64,000 bases of DNA, taken from assembly GCF_016097555.1 (NCBI RefSeq), contig NC_054706.1, positions 60,705,508-60,769,507 of the forward strand. The letters run 5' to 3'. Position numbers and translations under genes: made by a program. Positions 44,580 to 56,614 of this stretch are shown here, in pieces. Every line of letters begins with the position of its first letter. Within the stretch, counting starts at the first letter, position 1. Below the pieces are notes generated by a model. The model did no database searches. It was not told the origin of the DNA and saw only the letters and a program-made list of their open reading frames with translations. Source of the DNA: Gigantopelta aegis. Taxonomy: Eukaryota > Mollusca > Gastropoda > Neomphalida > Peltospiridae.

Positions 44580-44945
44580 AGAAAGAAAGAAAGAAATGTT
44601 TTATTTAATGACGCACTCAACACATTTTATTTACGGTTATATGGCGTCAGACATATGGTTAAGGAACACACAGATTTTGAGAGGAAACCCGCTGTCGCCA
44701 CTACATGGGCTACTCTTCCGATTAGCAGCAAGGGATCTTTTATTTGCGCTTCCCACAGGCAGGATAGCACAGATCATGGCCTTTGTTGAACCAGTTATGG
44801 ATCACTCGTCGGTGCAAGTGGTTTACACCTACCTATTGAGCCTTGCGGAGCACTCACTCGGGGTTTGGAGTCGGTATCTGGATTAAAAATCCCATGCCTC
44901 GACTGGGATCCGAACCCTACCACGACGCCACCGAGGCCGGTTTTT
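44580..44945 (-). repeat. tRNA-derived SINE, reverse (type-2), near full length
   Basis: Reverse tail GAAATGTTTTATTTAATGAC, core, then AATCCCATGCCTCGACTGGG and CGACGCCACCGAGGCCGG head. Open frames here are repeat artefacts. Confidence 0.9.
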
Positions 44946-44979
44946 TATGGTAAGTATCATCGACTAAGGTGCATGACGT

Positions 44980-45350
44980 TTGGGACAGTCCTGAGTTTAC
45001 AACCATTGTAAAATGTTTCCCACCAATAGAGCCTTTTCGGTGACGTAACATACACATTAAATACATTTTCGTATTTAGAATATTAGTTTCTGTATTTACA
45101 AGGTGTTTGTTGTTGTCCTAATGCTTGTAGTATCCCAAACCGGACTTTACCTCCCAATAATTTCGTACGTACGAAAACAAATATATATCACGAAGTAAAG
45201 TAAAAACTGAATGATACAAACTTTAGTATACGACCGCAAACGCATTCGATATACAGACACTGATATTCTAAACAAGAACATGTATTTAGTACAAGGCTCT
45301 GTTACCGCAAACATCTTACAATGGCTGCAAACTCAAGGCAGTCCCTTTAA
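44980..45350. repeat. TTAA-family MITE, copy 3 (diverged)
   Basis: GGGACAGTCCTGAGTTTACA at the left pairs with GCAAACTCAAGGCAGTCCCT at the right; same interior order as copies 1 and 2. Confidence 0.65.
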
Positions 45351-45359
45351 GAGCTAGTG

Positions 45360-45810
45360 TAACTTAATTGTAGAGCGATGGCCTGAAGTGTGAACACTGT
45401 GTGATGGCTTACAGGATTGATACCCACATGGAATATTCCCGTTTCAACCAGTGTTCCACGACGGGTATAACAAAAATTATGATGTACTTGTGCTTAAGTG
45501 TATATAAAGACATTTTGCTGCTAACAATAATGAGACTGCACACCGGCCTTAATGGTTTCGTGGCTAAGCCATAGGACATAAGGCTGGTAGGAACTTGGTT
45601 CGCAACCCGGTACCGGTTCCCACCCAGAGTGAGTTTTAACGACTCAATGGGTAGGTGTAAGACCACTACGCGCTTTTCTCTCCCGCTAACAACTAATATA
45701 TAGGCCAGGACAACGTGCTTGAACCTTAGTTTTATATAAGCACGAACATATTTTGAAATGAATGAGACTGTTGCATATGGCGACAGTGAATTTTGTCGAT
45801 AATTCTTTAG
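45360..45810 (+). repeat. Type-4-like SINE split by a type-3 SINE
   Basis: GTGGGT-like core segments (TTTCAACCAGTGTTCCACGA, AAAGACATTTTGCTGCTAAC) are interrupted by a type-3 element at 45543-45765. AATGAGACTG occurs on both sides of the insert as target duplication. Confidence 0.7.
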
Positions 45811-45814
45811 ATCA

Positions 45815-46250
45815 ATCCAGCCAGTGCACTACGACTGGTATATCAAAGGCTGTGGTATATGCTATTTTGTCTTGGGATGGTGCATATAAAAGATCCTTTG
45901 CTGCTAATTGTAGAGAGTAGCACATGAAGTGGCGACAGCGGGTTTACTCTCTCAATATCATGTCATGTCATAGGGTTTTACGTGCACATTCAGAACAAGC
46001 TGTTGTAGCGCACGCCTGTCGTGGGCACAAGAGCCGGCCTTGGCCGGCTCCTCCGTCCATGACAGGAAAGGTGGGGGGAGGGGAGAGGAGGGACCGCCTG
46101 CACTGGCAGGTGCAAGGGAGCACCAGCAGCCCGACCAAATCGGTAGCAGGCTTTCAATATCTGTGTGGTCCTTAACCATATGCCCGACGCCATATAACCG
46201 TAAATAAAATGTGTTGAGTGCGTCGTTAAATAAGACATGTCCTTCCTTCC
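45815..46250 (+). repeat. SINE (ATAAAACA-type tail) split by another repeat
   Basis: Core 45815-45959 and tail 46151-46250 (GTAAATAAAATGTGTTGAGT) are separated by 45960-46150, which carries the GTGCACATTCAGAACAAGCT family. TTCAATATC / CTCAATATC flanks the insertion. Confidence 0.7.
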
Positions 46251-46259
46251 TTCCTTCTT

Positions 46260-46728
46260 TAGATCAAATATCCGATTTACCATAATACCAATTGGTCACT
46301 GATTAAATAATATTCCGGGCTGGTGGTAAATAGGATTTTCCTTTAACTATACTTTAATGTAAAATAGTTTACCCTTATGTTTTAGCGTGGCACCCCGCCG
46401 TCTACGCATATCTTACCCAATCAACGTCATGCTGCCCCACAGGCACTTGTCACAGATTAATAAAATTCAAAATGTGGTGTATATAGTTAAATTTGATATA
46501 TTTTCGCAATATTTTGCTTATAATCTCTTCAAACATGAAAAATGTATTTCCCCTTAACGTGTATTTACATATACCAAAATTTTCGATTCCTACTATATAT
46601 ATTTTATAGTGTGCTGTCCTGAGATTAAATAAGCCTCTTTTTTCAGTTTTTAATTTTAAAATGACATTTATAAAATACTCAGAATATCTTTTGTGAAGTA
46701 ACTGCAAGTTAGGAGTCTTAATCGCCGG
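46260..46728. other. Non-coding, no recognised feature
   Basis: AT-rich; the minus-strand frame at 46707-46450 has no domain or splice support. Confidence 0.45.
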
Positions 46729-47005
46729 CTATTGTATGTAAACAAAAAAGAAGAAGATAATTCTGACTCGTAGTCATCAGAGAAAACCCGCTACATTTTT
46801 CTATTAGCAGCAAGGGATCTTTTATATGTACTTTCCCATAGACAGGAAAGCACATACCACGGCCTTTGACCAGTTGTGGTGCACTGGTTAAAAAGAGAGA
46901 AAAAAAAAAAAAACCTGATAAGTTGAATCGATCCACTGAGGTCATTCGATCCTGCGACGTAAGCAACTAAGGCGAGCGCTCAGCCAACTGAACTAAATCC
47001 CGCCC
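46729..47005 (-). repeat. tRNA-derived SINE, reverse (type-4 head)
   Basis: The reverse complement begins GGGGCGGGATTTAGTTCAGT (A box), then GGATCGAATGACC, the core and CTGATGACTACGAGTCAGAA. Same head as 51270, 57761 and 62966. Confidence 0.8.
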
Positions 47006-47072
47006 CAGGAAGAACAGAATAGAACAGAACTTTAATCGTTCAGAACCATCAATGTTACTTTTGAAGGAAATG

Positions 47073-47460
47073 AAGGAAGAAAATGTGTTATTTAACGACG
47101 CACTCAACACATTTTATTTACGGTTATATGGCGTCAGACACATGGTTAAGGACCACACATATTTTGTGAGGAAACCCGCTGTTGCCACTACATGGGCTAC
47201 TCTTTCCGATTAGCAGCAAGGGATCTTTTATTTGTGCTTCCCACAGGCAGGATAGCACAAACCATGGCCTTTGTTGAACCAGTTATGGATCACTGGATGG
47301 TGCAAGTGGTTTACACCTACCCATTGAGCCTTGCGGAGCACTCACTCAAGGTTTGAAGTAGGTATCTGGATTACAAATCCCATGCCTCGACTGGGATCCG
47401 AACCCAGTACCTGCCAGCCTGTAGACCGATGGCCTAACCACGACGCCACCGAGGCCGGTC
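47073..47460 (-). repeat. tRNA-derived SINE, reverse (type-2), full length
   Basis: Tail GTTATTTAACGACGCACTCA at the left to head CCACGACGCCACCGAGGCCG at the right; all modules are present. Confidence 0.9.
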
Positions 47461-47523
47461 ACCATTTGAAAGGAGTCTGATGCTATGTGGATCTTTCTCT
47501 CTTTTTTTCTTCTTTTTTCTTTT

Positions 47524-47525
<2 letters not shown>

Positions 47526-47559
<34 letters not shown>
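47526..47559. repeat. G34 homopolymer
   Basis: Preceded by a pyrimidine-rich TTTTTTCTTCTTTTTTC tract. Frames read here are artefacts. Confidence 0.9.
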
Positions 47560-47560
<1 letters not shown>

Positions 47561-47709
47561 GGGGTGGGGTTGTTAACAGAGAAAATGTTTGTTTGTTTGA
47601 GTTTAGTCATTTTGATCTGCTCTTCCACTTTTCTTTCTATCGAGTCTCGATTAGCATAACATCCTTTGGGAGAATCGTGCTTAATCCAAAATTATGGTAT
47701 AGGTTTAGT

Positions 47710-48480
47710 TAAATAGAGACACATAGGCCATTTTGTTTTCACTTCAATGTCTCGGCTTGTATTATCTGTTAGGAATAGCAATTTGAAAAGTAACATCAAT
47801 GTTGAGTAATGGATTTCTTTACTAACTCGTCTGTTCTCGAAGATTCATGTCCCGTTTCTTTGTAACGTCACGTTTTCTTAAATCTCCTATCGTTCACAAT
47901 ATCTCGTGTATATCGTATATCTTTTGTCATGAATTACTATTACTTATTTTTCTGTTAAGAGAATCTGATGTTAGGATGTTGTTCTGTTTGATGAATCTTG
48001 AGGTGAAGCTATGTCTAGACATGGATTTTCGTGGGTTTTTGTTTTTCTCTATTTCGTTTTTCATGGCTATGACTTACACAATTATTTTCAGGAATATGTT
48101 TTTATTCGTCCAGTAAAGGCGAGGTGTCCTGTCGTATCTACTTCCGGTTCACGCGGTACACTGTGGTTTGTAATGTACTTGTTGAACGAGATAGCTGTAG
48201 AAATACTAACAAAGGGAAGTGATGTCATTTAATAAACAAATAAATAAATAAATATAAAAATGAATATAAATACATCCAAGACCAGTGATCAAATATATTT
48301 CAAGCGACCGATTACTTTAGTGCATAATTTTCAAAGCACACAAAACGACATTAATGAAACTACATGTAGTAAAGTATTTCACGTGAATATTCGTTCTTTT
48401 TGACAATTTTCATCTAAGTTGGTAAGTTGTTTTTAATGATGTCGATATTAGTTTCTTATACAGATATGGGAGGTGGAACA
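47710..48480. other. Non-coding, no recognised feature
   Basis: A hydrophobic open frame at 47847-48116 looks like a chance frame in T-rich DNA. No splice sites in frame or domain recognised. Confidence 0.4.
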
Positions 48481-48483
48481 TGG

Positions 48484-48640
48484 TATGTATGTATGTATGT
48501 ATGTATGTATGTGTGTATATATGCGTGTGTTTGTTTGTTTGTTGTGGGGGGTTTTGTGGGGTTGTTTGTTTTTTGGGGGGAGGGTCTTTTTCTTTCTTTC
48601 TTTCTTTTTTTTTTGTTGGGGGGGGGGGGGTATCCCACTG
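48484..48640. repeat. (ATGT)n microsatellite and G/T-rich tract
   Basis: GTATGTATGTATGTATGTAT followed by GTTTG, G-rich and T-rich tracts including TTTC units and a G13 run at 48619. Confidence 0.85.
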
Positions 48641-48959
48641 CCCCCTTTCCTTTCTCTCCTCTGAATTCCATCTCATTTCTTCCCGATCTGGGATCTTCTT
48701 TTATCTTTCAACTTTTTTCGCTATCTCCACACCCCAGTCCCTGTCTCTCCAACCGCAACAGATGTCTGTCTCTTGTGGCTGTCCGTGACACACACCTGTC
48801 ATATTTTCATATTAAGATAATAAGAATGGAATTGTGAGCAAGCTTTGCCGAACTTTGAACCGCTGTTGTCAGCTGATCCACTGGACAACAGATCTCAGTG
48901 TGTGTGTTTCTTCGTTTTATATATCTTTCTAACTGGCTGTCTATTTGAATGGCTTACCT

Positions 48960-49060
48960 ATAAAACATGAATGAATGAATGAAAGTTTAACGACACCCCA
49001 GCACGAAAAATACATCGGCTACTGGATGTCATACCTATAATTCAATGACATACTAAGAAA
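48960..49060 (-). repeat. SINE-like tail fragment, GTTTAACGACACCCCAGCAC family
   Basis: ATGAATGAATGAAAGTTTAA and CGACACCCCAGCACGAAAAA, then TACATCGGCTACTGGATGTC. A longer copy lies at 62010-62270. Confidence 0.7.
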
Positions 49061-49179
49061 ATAAAATGTGTCAGTGCAATGGCCAGTATAGAATTTTTTA
49101 CCAGTATATAATGTAAATCATGTATCGAATAATACGAAGGAAGTAAAATTATTTTGGTTAACTTCAGTTTTTCCTAACG

Positions 49180-49300
49180 CTTATGATGATAATGAGAATG
49201 ATGATGATGGTGGTGGTAGTGGTAGTCATGATGATGATAATTATGATGACGATGACTACGACGGTGCTGACGATGACGATTACGTTAATGATGAAATATG
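49180..49300. repeat. (GAT)n/(GGT)n trinucleotide-rich stretch
   Basis: Imperfect ATG/GAT/GGT repeats; the frame reading methionine and valine is an artefact. Confidence 0.8.
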
Positions 49301-49423
49301 CTCAATACATCAAATGTCTTATGCGTTGTATGCGAATTATAAATAGCAGCTGTAGATTATTGAAGTTTATTTAATTGTAAATGATGATTGCACGATAATG
49401 CGACTCTGGAAAAACTGCGCTCT

Positions 49424-49428
<5 letters not shown>

Positions 49429-49518
<90 letters not shown>

Positions 49519-49521
49519 TAT

Positions 49522-49559
<38 letters not shown>

Positions 49560-49566
49560 ACATACA

Positions 49567-49600
<34 letters not shown>
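49429..49600. repeat. Compound (TA)n-(CA)n-(TA)n-(CATA)n microsatellite
   Basis: TA 49430-49470, CA 49478-49512, TA 49532-49554, then ATAC/CATA units to about 49597. Long frames here are artefacts. Confidence 0.95.
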
Positions 49601-49609
49601 AAGCAAAAC

Positions 49610-50545
49610 AAAGAGAAAAACATCACTTATAAAGATACTATATAAATCATTTAACATGCCTTCTGATATTGAATTTTCATTTTTAAACACCGGCAACTTT
49701 GTCAGTTATATGTACCAGACAACTCAATGCACATATACTAAAATCACTACACTGTAATAAAACAATAATAATCCATTAAAAATAATTATATACTAACATT
49801 AACGATTCATTTCCAAATTCTTGCAATTTAACTGCAAAAACTACCCCGCCCACCGATATATATGCGAAAAATCGGTAGAGCATGTATTAATATACTATTG
49901 ATACCTCCATACATCTAGCATTAATTATTAAATTCTTGCAATTTGGCTGCGTGAAATAATCTCACCCCGCACTCACCCATATATACGACAAATCGGTAGT
50001 GCATACATTATAAATAACTCCATACAAAAAACATTGTATGAAAATCCTTTTAGAAAAGAAGAAGAAACACTGACATTGACGATTAATTCCTAAATGCCGG
50101 CATTTTGACTGCCATGTGACTGTGTGTAGATTGGGCTAAACAAATGCTCCCTTGTTGATTAACGGCCATTTCGCTAAGATGGTCGGGGTTTTCTGCTCCC
50201 GTAAACAAGTTTGTTTCTGACTTTTGTAGGATCTTTACATTAGTTCGTGGATTATCGGTAATTCTTAGTAAATGGTCGGAAATTAGAGTTCAGCTGAAAA
50301 GGACATGGCTGACTTGTATGTCGCGGACAAATATTTAGAGCCAGCCAACCATGAGTTAGATGAACGTTATTGCTATGTAATGTGCTGGAAAAGATGAACT
50401 ACGCGCGAAAAAAATAGTTCAACATTTTTAAAACTGTTATAGTTATAGTTTTTATTCTTGGAATGATTCATCAGAATTTTTTTATTTTATAGTATAAACA
50501 GCTGCTCTATTCTGCCTAAAAGTTATTTGTTGTACAAAAAGTGTG
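49610..50545. other. Non-coding, no recognised gene
   Basis: Includes a diverged local duplication: CGCCCACCGATATATATGCG with AAAAATCGGTAGAGCATG near 49850 resembles CGCACTCACCCATATATACG with ACAAATCGGTAGTGCAT near 49970. Confidence 0.5.
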
Positions 50546-50547
50546 TT

Positions 50548-50746
50548 TTCTTTAACGACACCATTAAATCACTTTTATTTATTAATTCTTGGCTATTGGA
50601 TGTCAAATATTTGGCAATTTTGACATATAGTCTTAATGTGGAAGCCTGCTACATTTTGTCATTAGTAGCAAACTGATCCACAAATAGGATAAAGCATACC
50701 ACGGCCTTTGATATACCAGTCGTAGTGTACTGGCTACGTCCCACCC
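50548..50746 (-). repeat. SINE, reverse (type-1) with deleted head
   Basis: TTCTTTAACGACACCATTAA tail, GGCTATTGGATGTCAAATAT, ATACCAGTCGTAGTGTACTG and CTACGTCCCACCCC; the segment between core and head end is missing. Confidence 0.8.
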
Positions 50747-50836
50747 CTTTTATTGTACTAATACAACTCCCAAACTATTTTATTCTTTTTGTTTGCGATC
50801 TATTTGGTCTGTATAGCTTGTTAGCTATTTGTTATT

Positions 50837-50895
50837 CATTCATTCATTCATTCATTCATTTATTCATTCGTTCGTTCGTTCGTTCATTCATTCAA
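50837..50895. repeat. (ATTC)n tetranucleotide repeat
   Basis: ATTCATTCATTCATTCATTC followed by GTTC variants. Confidence 0.9.
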
Positions 50896-51269
50896 AACAT
50901 AAATGTATTTTCCCAAGTTAGTAGTAGCTAACTCTCTCATTAAGCTAATTATCTGTCTCAACCGGAGATTGGGATTTCATGAGGTGTCGCTGAATAATTA
51001 ATTTTCGGTGAACACATTTGACTAAAATATTTCACCTTAAATAATATTTTATAAACAAAATTTTTAAATTATTATTATTTCATTTTTATTTTTTAAAAGA
51101 AACAAACGGAACTTATTTTGTAAGAGGATATAAAAGTAATCAGCATCAACAATTCTTACGTTTTAAAATTGTTTGTACAAGACAGAAGCCAATGCCGTCA
51201 CAACCAATATTCATGAAACAATACTGACAGATGTTTTTAAAAAATGTGTTGTCATCGCGAGCACAGTCT

Positions 51270-51555
51270 TTAAGTGCCATGATCAATCTGGGTACTTTGG
51301 TCGTAGGATCGAATCCCCTCGAGGGACCCTTTCTCTGATTGGGTTTTTCCCGTTCCAACCACTGTCCCACGACTGGTATATCAAAAGCCGTTCTATGTAC
51401 TGTCATGGCTGTTAAAAAGTATACATAACAGTCTACTAATAGAACAATGTAGTGGGTTTCCTTTGAATACTATGTTTTACTATTATTCAATAGCTGATTC
51501 TGAATTAACCAATGTGCCATAGTAGTGTCGTTAAACAAAACAAACTTTAACTTCA
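51270..51555 (+). repeat. SINE, forward (type-4-like head, AAACAAACTTTAAC tail)
   Basis: GTAGGATCGAATCCCCTCGA (B-box-like), GTCCCACGACTGGTATATCA core and the tail GTGTCGTTAAACAAAACAAA. Confidence 0.75.
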
Positions 51556-51559
51556 ATTT

Positions 51560-52090
51560 CTGTTAAATCAGCTGTATAATCCTTCTCTTTGAACAGTTTA
51601 TGCCAAGTTATTAGTTGGATACAGAGTGGTATATAACGAGGTATAATCGCGCGTATGTAGGTACCTATATCATATTGATATATATATACACTACCGAATT
51701 TTCACATATATAGGTGGGTGGGGTAATTTTTCGCAGTTTGGTACATTTGATATTAATGTGAAATTCTAATTTAGCCCGCTGTAGTTTTTAACATAATTTG
51801 TCAAAGTATATGGTTTCCGCCAGGACATATGTTCCGTCGCTCGTTATACGGTATGCAAGAATATGATTTCCTCAAAAATGTTTATTTCAATTCTGAAACT
51901 GACATTAAATTGAACCTTAATGTTACAACTGAAAAAATAAGCAAAACCCAGTATTTCTGCTGTATTAAAATTATGTTTACATTGTGAGCACCTGTACCGA
52001 GGTTACGTGCTTAGAGCTATTATTCAGATGGAGGCGAGATGTATGCATTGTAGGAAGAATAAATCTGATTTTTAAAAACACGAATAAAGG
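51560..52090. other. Non-coding, no recognised feature
   Basis: AT-rich sequence without splice-bounded frames. Confidence 0.45.
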
Positions 52091-52125
52091 AGGATATGGA
52101 TGGATGGATGCATATATGAATGGAT

Positions 52126-52270
52126 GAATGGTGGATGGATATATGGACATACATGTATGGACGAATGGTGGATGGATATATGGACATACATGTATGGACG
52201 AATGGTGGATGGATATATGGACATACATGTATGGACGAATGGTGGATGGATATATGGACATGTATGGACG
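52126..52270. repeat. 37-bp minisatellite, four copies
   Basis: GAATGGTGGATGGATATATG starts at 52126, 52163, 52200 and 52237. The flanking 52090-52125 and 52270-52325 are simpler GGAT repeats. The unit is not a multiple of three, so the overlapping frames are artefacts. Confidence 0.9.
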
Positions 52271-52935
52271 TAAGTATGGATGTATAGGTGGATGGATGGA
52301 TAGATGGATGGATGGGTGGATGGATGAATCAGTTTTACACCTGTAGGCCCAACAGCTTGGAATTAATTTGTCACAACTGTGGTTTAACGTATCTTCGTTT
52401 CCACTAATACACGCACTTGAAAACGACAAATTCGCGTTGGTATCTTATCGCGAAAAACAGGTTGTAATATTGCACATTTTATGAAAAGTCAATAAATATG
52501 AATTTATTCGATGATGCCAGTTAACCGTTTTTGTTTTTCAAGCAGTGTTCCCATCCCGTCCAACACACTTTGAGATCCTGGAGTCTCTCAGCCAACCTCC
52601 TTCATTAACGGCCACCCCTTTCTTTTGAAGATACCTGCCTGTGTTTGCATAATGTCAACACAGACCCACGCCAATAAGTCAGCTATTTAAAAGCTCTGCC
52701 CGTCACGTAAAATAGGAGAGAAAACAAGAAATCTCCTGTCCATCAAAATGATCTAAAATTCTGACAATTGATCAAAACATTCTACAACATCGAGGTACAA
52801 AAAAACCCAAGACAACCCCAAAACCCCAAATTAATTTGTTGTATCAGAGTCCATTGTATAAAAACCTGTCAAAGACGATCGACATTTGTGTTTTTCTCAC
52901 GTTGGTTGCTATATCACAACAGTTTGGCTTTTCAG

Positions 52936-53153
52936 AAGTCGACGACAAAATCTGCGAAAATTCTCGGTGCCCATCTGACGACAGAATTAGACGTCCAGAC
53001 AACCATTGGCGGATACGTTAACTCCCCAAGGATCACAAGTTAATCATTGTGAAGAAAGTTTCTAAGCAGTTGTTTAAAAAAAGAAAGAAGATTCGTTTGT
53101 TTAAGGAGTGTTCCACGAACAAGGATGACGTTTTTCTTGATTTAGCACAAAAG
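52936..53153 (+). other. Splice-bounded candidate exon, coding status unclear
   Basis: CTTTTCAG acceptor (ending 52935) and AAAAG|GTAGGT donor bracket 218 nt. One frame reads VDDKICENSRCPSDDRIRRP, hits TAA at 53019-53021, then stays open to the donor as KDHKLIIVKKVSKQLFKKRK and on. No frame is open throughout and no ATG starts it, so it may be a 5' UTR exon of the candidate gene to the right or a decayed exon. Confidence 0.25.
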
Positions 53154-53639
53154 GTAGGTTGACGTCTATCATATGTTATAGGCGGGGATCGAACAAAAAT
53201 GAAAAAATAAGGGTGTACGGACTGCCCTTGGGTGGGGTAGTTTGCCCGGCAGGAACATCAAAAGCTCCTGTGGGGGCCAGTCTTTAACGTAAACGAATGC
53301 GTAGCTCTTCTGTTTCATGTTTGCGGATATTAGGCTTCCACAAATTGAAGTACGTTCTAGAGTAAATAGAACAAATTCATGTTGAGAGACGCAGTATTAC
53401 ATTTAGAGTGTCCCACGGCAAACTGGATAGAGATACATTGCCGACTTGAATTTCTAATAGCTTGACCTTAGCGGTAGACCGTTATCTCTACGATTTCAAT
53501 ACTTCTGTCATTTGCTGTCGTTCTAGAACAGAAATTAGACTGGTTGTAAACACGAGCAGCAATATACAAAAAAAAGAAGGAAAAAAAAGAGAAGGGGTTA
53601 GGTGTGAAATCAAAATCCGTGGTTATAAAAGCTGAAAGA

Positions 53640-53787
53640 AGCGGTATTTCCCTCAGAGAATTGGTAGTCGGGTGTCGGCTTTCAAAAGATGAGGAACTGA
53701 AAGGGGATTTTTAATTCTAAGATGCGTACGCGCGGTTCGTAAATTGACGCCGCATTGGATGAAAACACGCGAAGAGATTTCATTCAG
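53640..53787 (+). other. Candidate non-coding first exon ending at GTAAGA donor
   Basis: CG-containing sequence (GATGCGTACGCGCGG, TTGACGCCGC) ends at TTTCATTCAG|GTAAGA. No long frame. The CG density is high for this window, suggesting a promoter-proximal exon. It could belong to the gene with the signal-peptide exon at 58710, about 5 kb downstream. This is inference. Confidence 0.25.
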
Positions 53788-54100
53788 GTAAGAACACAGT
53801 TCCGTCTTCGGTAAAAAAATTAAAACTTTTTATCTACCACAATTCATTGATTTATGGTTTCATTAAGATATTTGTCTCTTTGTAGAGCTTTCATTCATGT
53901 AAGAACACAATTCCGTCATCAGTAAAAAAACAAGAACATGTGTAGTTTTTTTTTTTTTACCACAATTCTTTCACGTAAGAACACAATTCCGTTTTCGCTA
54001 AAAGAGAAGAACATGGTTCTTTGGGGGTTGTTTTACCACAATTCACTGATTTATGGTTTCATTGATATAGTTGTCTCTTTGCCATTATTTATCTTTTTTC
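53777..54100 (+). repeat. Diverged tandem repeats including a splice-donor-like motif
   Basis: GTAAGAACACA(G/A)TTCCGT occurs at 53788, 53898 and 53976. ACCACAATTCA(T/C)TGATTTATGG follows at 53836 and 54036. TTTCATT(A/G)A..TA.TTGTCTCTTTG follows that. Confidence 0.75.
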
Positions 54101-54473
54101 AGAGGATTCCAAATATTTCTCTTTTTTTTGTAAACTAAAATTAAGCTCGAATTTTGATGTGCAGTTATAGGTCCTGTTAGACAGCAAAATTTGTTTTATA
54201 TTACTTTTATATTACATAGTAATAAAATAGTAAAATAATTAACAAAATAAAACAGTTTACTTTGTAATAAGAACAGCGAGTAAGGTTTCACAAATACATC
54301 GCCACGAAAATGTTATTGGATAGTTACATATTTTAGACTAATTTAGCCGTAGTTTGGTACCAAAGGTCGATAACAGTTACTCTTTAACTACCGTAATTAT
54401 TTCTTGTATGTATCATTTGGAGGAAATGACAAAGCATGTTCAGGTGTTATATACCACTTAATAATTATCAAGG

Positions 54474-54706
54474 ATTCTGCCAGAGGGGAAAACGGGTATG
54501 GCGCAATACTCAAATTTTTTTGCAGATTTAATTATAATTGCTGTATGATTTTCTTAACCGTAATCCTAAACTTAACCAATTTTCTTTCTGGGGGAGCCCC
54601 CCCCCCCCCCCACCCCCACCCCTCCCCATACCCACTGTTGACAGTGGTTGCATTCAATTCCATAGCACCATAGCCAAAAATGTATTTCTGGTAGAAACAC
54701 TGATTA
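54474..54706. repeat. MITE, CAGGGTTTCTGCCAG family, copy 3, with C run
   Basis: GGATTCTGCCAGAGGGGAAA at the left and TTTCTGGTAGAAACACTG at the right. A C15 run (54597-54611) lies inside where the other copies have GAGGCCCCCC. Confidence 0.7.
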
Positions 54707-54709
54707 TCC

Positions 54710-56150
54710 GATTAATAATTTGGCATAGACCTTTCAGTCTTTTAAATGTTTAGCTTTTGTTCTTTTTTCGTGCAAATTTACCACATCTATAACCGCATAA
54801 ATTTATAAATGTTCATATTAAATATGAGCTTTTTCTATTAAACTTGTCAGATAGCAAAAACGAGTAAGTAGAATGGCTTACATGTGGCAAAAATGCAAAC
54901 TGCGTTAGTAATTTAAAACAAATTCACGCGTGCGTAATTCAGTTCTAAAGTTTCCATTCTCTGATTTTACTGGGTCTTGTTTTCAAATATTTATATGAAA
55001 GATTTATCCATTTATAATTTATCGTTTTGTTCTTGTTTTGTTATGCAATGTATTTTCCCAGTATCATTTAAAATAAATAATTATTATTCACAAATGATTG
55101 TAAATGTAACTTGTTTCATTTAGTTGTAATTGTATGGTAATTTCATTTGTAAGACTTATTATTATTATTATTATTGTAATAAGTTGTAGTATAATTAATT
55201 TGTAACAAAATATTTGTACATGTTTCATCTGAAAGTCAAAATGGTATGTATCTTTGCAAGTAATTATAAAAAATAACTTAAAATAGTGTGTGTCATAATA
55301 GTTAAAATGTATTTTTACAGGGTATGAATCTATCGCGAGTAAGCATAATTTAATGTTTCATTTACAATTAAATTAATGTTTCACGAAATGTTTTTATTGT
55401 AAAACGTATTTTCAATAACATGCCTTGCCAATAAAACAGGCATTCTTGCAAATTAGCATGCTGCTCGATAAGTAGACATATTGTTGTATGCTGGACAGGC
55501 ATTTAAAATGAAATACACCATTATGAAGTTAGCTTCCTGGAATGAAGACATTTTTAAATGTCTTGATAATCCAACATAGGTATTAGTGACACATGAAACA
55601 TATTTTTCTAAAAGTGAATATAAGACTTGGTACAATACATTACAATTAAACATAATCTACTATTAAGAGTTTCAAATGGGACACATTAATACTAGCAGTT
55701 TTGAAGAAACACCATGTTTAATCTAAGATTAAAGCGCAGTCGATTCGGTGTATTGTGGGTAAACATGAATACAATTATAATTCCTGGCTTTCCTGCTATT
55801 GGGTGATTGTATCGCCATTAACATATGCGTGTTTCACATGTTATCGGTGATAACCTACACCGTATGCGTCTTGATTTCTTGAGTTCGTGACAATCAACAT
55901 GTAATTTGTTTGCAAGTCATGTTCTGTGTATTGATTATCATTTGGATGATTAATTTATGGATCATGACAAACAACGTCAATTAAATTCTTCTTGTTTATT
56001 TCATCCATTCAATTTTAAAATAGTTCTAAGCAAATATCAAATACTATTAATACAATAAATAAATTGCGTGTTGGCCAATCCAAAACACTAAACTGAAAAC
56101 AATAAAACTCTCATTAGTTAAATTAAATGCGGATGTAGGCCTACTTGAAA
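54710..56150. other. Non-coding, no recognised feature
   Basis: Strongly AT-rich with an (ATT)n patch at 55160-55176. No splice-bounded frames or recognised repeats. Confidence 0.5.
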
Positions 56151-56153
56151 ATA

Positions 56154-56158
<5 letters not shown>

Positions 56159-56236
<78 letters not shown>
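56159..56236. repeat. (TA)n microsatellite
   Basis: About 38 TA units. Confidence 0.95.
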
Positions 56237-56239
<3 letters not shown>

Positions 56240-56614
56240 TATTTCTATTGCATTAAATGCTGAATGTGTTCTGGAGTGAAATATAATTGTTTATTTCATT
56301 TTATTACTTCACGGCTGTCTTTTTCTGGAATACTTTAACATCTGATAAAGCAGCAATCTTCACCATGTTTTAAACTTTTAACTTAACCATTCAGAATGTA
56401 TGACAGTGTCATCCTATTCCGGCGGTTGTACTTGTCAACAATATGTAACTTATGTAAGTTTAATGTCATGGGTGAACTCGAAAATAATCAAATTAAATGT
56501 CTGTGGCGTTAGGTTTCGTAATTATAATGATGTGTATTCTAGACAGTACATGGCGATCGTTTGGTTGTGGAACTTCACGGTTTTTACTATTCAGTTGGCT
56601 TCCATCCTATTCAG

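Noticed and set aside
44520..44886. Frames of 89 and 96 codons
   Set aside because: SINE-derived, with the same peptide as at 621-866 and 40502-40696.
49367..49696. Several open frames of 66-109 codons on both strands
   Set aside because: Artefacts of the compound TA/CA/CATA microsatellite.
51977..52429. 150-codon minus-strand frame
   Set aside because: Mostly the 37-bp minisatellite and GGAT repeats read backwards.
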